Positions 63,128 through 64,000 of a DNA stretch of 64,000 nucleotides are shown here, one piece after another. Under the pieces are notes generated by a model. That model saw only the letters and a program-made list of their open reading frames with translations, searched no databases and was not told the DNA's origin. The translations under genes were made by a program, and so were the position numbers. How positions within the stretch are numbered: position 1 is the first letter of the stretch; each line of letters starts with the position of its first letter. The stretch is from NCBI RefSeq assembly GCF_032854445.1, contig NC_088304.1:13405704-13469703 (forward strand), written 5' to 3'. The stretch is from Liolophura sinensis. Its lineage: Eukaryota > Mollusca > Polyplacophora > Chitonida > Chitonidae.

Positions 63128-63413
63128 CATGTAAAACTGAGGGCCTCCATGGCTCAGTTGGCTAGTGCAGCACAATGACCCAGGAGGCTCTCACCGTTCC
63201 GGTCGCTGTGAGTTCAAGTCCAGCTCATGCTGATTTCCCCTCCGCCCGTATGTGTGAAGGTCTGACATCAACGTGCGGATGGTTGTGGGTTTCCCCCCGG
63301 GAAGGCTCTGCCTTGTTTCCTCCCACCATAATGCTGTCCGCTGTCATATAAGTGAAATATTCTTGAGTACGGCTTAAAACACCAACCAAATCAATAAATG
63401 CATGTAAAACCGA
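63128..63413 (+). mobile_element. SINE family A, full length, with 13-bp TSD
   Basis: SINE at 63141-63400, from GGGCCTCCATGGCTCAGTTG through GTGAGTTCAAGTCC to AATCAATAAATG. CATGTAAAACTGA (63128-63140) and CATGTAAAACCGA (63401-63413) flank it with one mismatch. Confidence 0.94.
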
Positions 63414-63544
63414 AACCACAGAACATACTCATAAATCATAAAGTAAATCATTATTTCTAACATTTAATGATTAATTCAGTGCTACTCTTTATACATCATC
63501 CATATCAGATGGCACACTTTTAATCTTTCTAAGTACAGCAGTAC

Positions 63545-63680
63545 TCTAGTGCATGTATAGTATATTTCCGGTGTTAATTAATATAAAGAAAGACTGTTCC
63601 CATATCTCAAAATTGTATAGTATATCTCCAGTGTTAATTAATATAAGGGAAAAAATGTTCCCATATCTCAAAATTGTATG
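63545..63680. repeat. 64-bp direct duplication
   Basis: TATAGTATATTTCCGGTGTT + AATTAATATAAAGAAAGACT + GTTCCCATATCTCAAAATTG occurs twice in a row with few changes. Confidence 0.93.
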
Positions 63681-64000
63681 ATTCACATTTATTCACAGGG
63701 TTGACACAGCTACTACATTTATGCTTTAATTATGAGTGTTTGTAGAACACGGTTTTGATGTAATATACGAGAAGGGTTTTCATGCATGTCTATAAAAATA
63801 CTGTATAACGAAAACATGTACCCTAAGTCTTCAACTTTTTCAACCACCACTACAACCAATATTTTGAAACATTCTGAGAAAGCTATGGTGTGTGGAGAAA
63901 TAATTTGCCCAGTTTTATGAAGGTTGGTTGCATCTTAAGTGACACAAACAAATAATTTTTATATTTATTTTGATAATAATTGTGTGCTTAAATTCCCCAA

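Larger units (their letters stand above)
61930..64000. other. Non-coding right end of the window
   Basis: Presumed intron after the 61.8-kb exon. It holds the two small repeats and the SINE listed below. I saw no exon. Confidence 0.5.

Overview
The window is eukaryotic nuclear DNA, AT-rich and intron-rich, with spliced genes and many short interspersed repeats. The gene families, the intron sizes and above all the abundant tRNA-headed SINEs ending in an (AAAT)n or (CACT)n tail point to a lophotrochozoan animal. A marine mollusc is the likeliest source. This rests on family resemblance only; no species can be named from sequence reading alone.

Three protein-coding genes can be supported by exon chaining. 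(1) Positions 144-12649, minus strand: a thioredoxin reductase most like the mitochondrial type (TXNRD2). Eleven internal exons join in frame with consensus GT/AG borders. Two candidate first exons (12592-12649 and 10313-10400) both end in the same phase and both encode short basic leaders. The 3' end, with the C-terminal selenocysteine motif, lies beyond the left edge. (2) Positions 16651-28270, minus strand: a complete five-exon gene for a 304-residue type I membrane protein with a signal peptide, one CUB domain, one transmembrane helix and a cytoplasmic tail. I do not recognise a named orthologue. (3) From 42602, plus strand: the first two coding exons of a LIM-kinase-like gene. They are followed by an intron that runs to near or past the right edge. 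An exon at 61811-61929 could be an alternative first exon for an isoform lacking the first half of LIM1.

The rest is mobile and repetitive DNA. Region by region: 0-13 kb is the TXNRD2 gene with SINEs and partial exon duplications in its introns. 13-16.6 kb is AT-rich non-coding DNA downstream of the CUB gene. 17-28 kb is CUB-gene introns with SINEs, a palindromic element, a hairpin MITE and a mosaic satellite. 28.6-42 kb is intergenic, with nested SINE/MITE insertions, a candidate 460-bp TIR element, an inverted duplicated element next to (TA)n runs, and minisatellites. 42.6-64 kb is the LIM-kinase locus, whose large intron carries a decayed LINE, a 2.4-kb array of an 85-bp unit derived from that LINE, five further minisatellites and more SINEs.

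The three genes are functionally unrelated neighbours (mitochondrial redox, cell-surface CUB protein, actin-regulating kinase), not a pathway cluster. No rRNA, functional tRNA, CRISPR or prokaryotic features were found. The points most worth following are the paired presequence exons of TXNRD2, repeated copying of exon edges with their splice acceptors into flanking introns, the possible short LIM-kinase isoform, and a satellite grown from LINE coding sequence.
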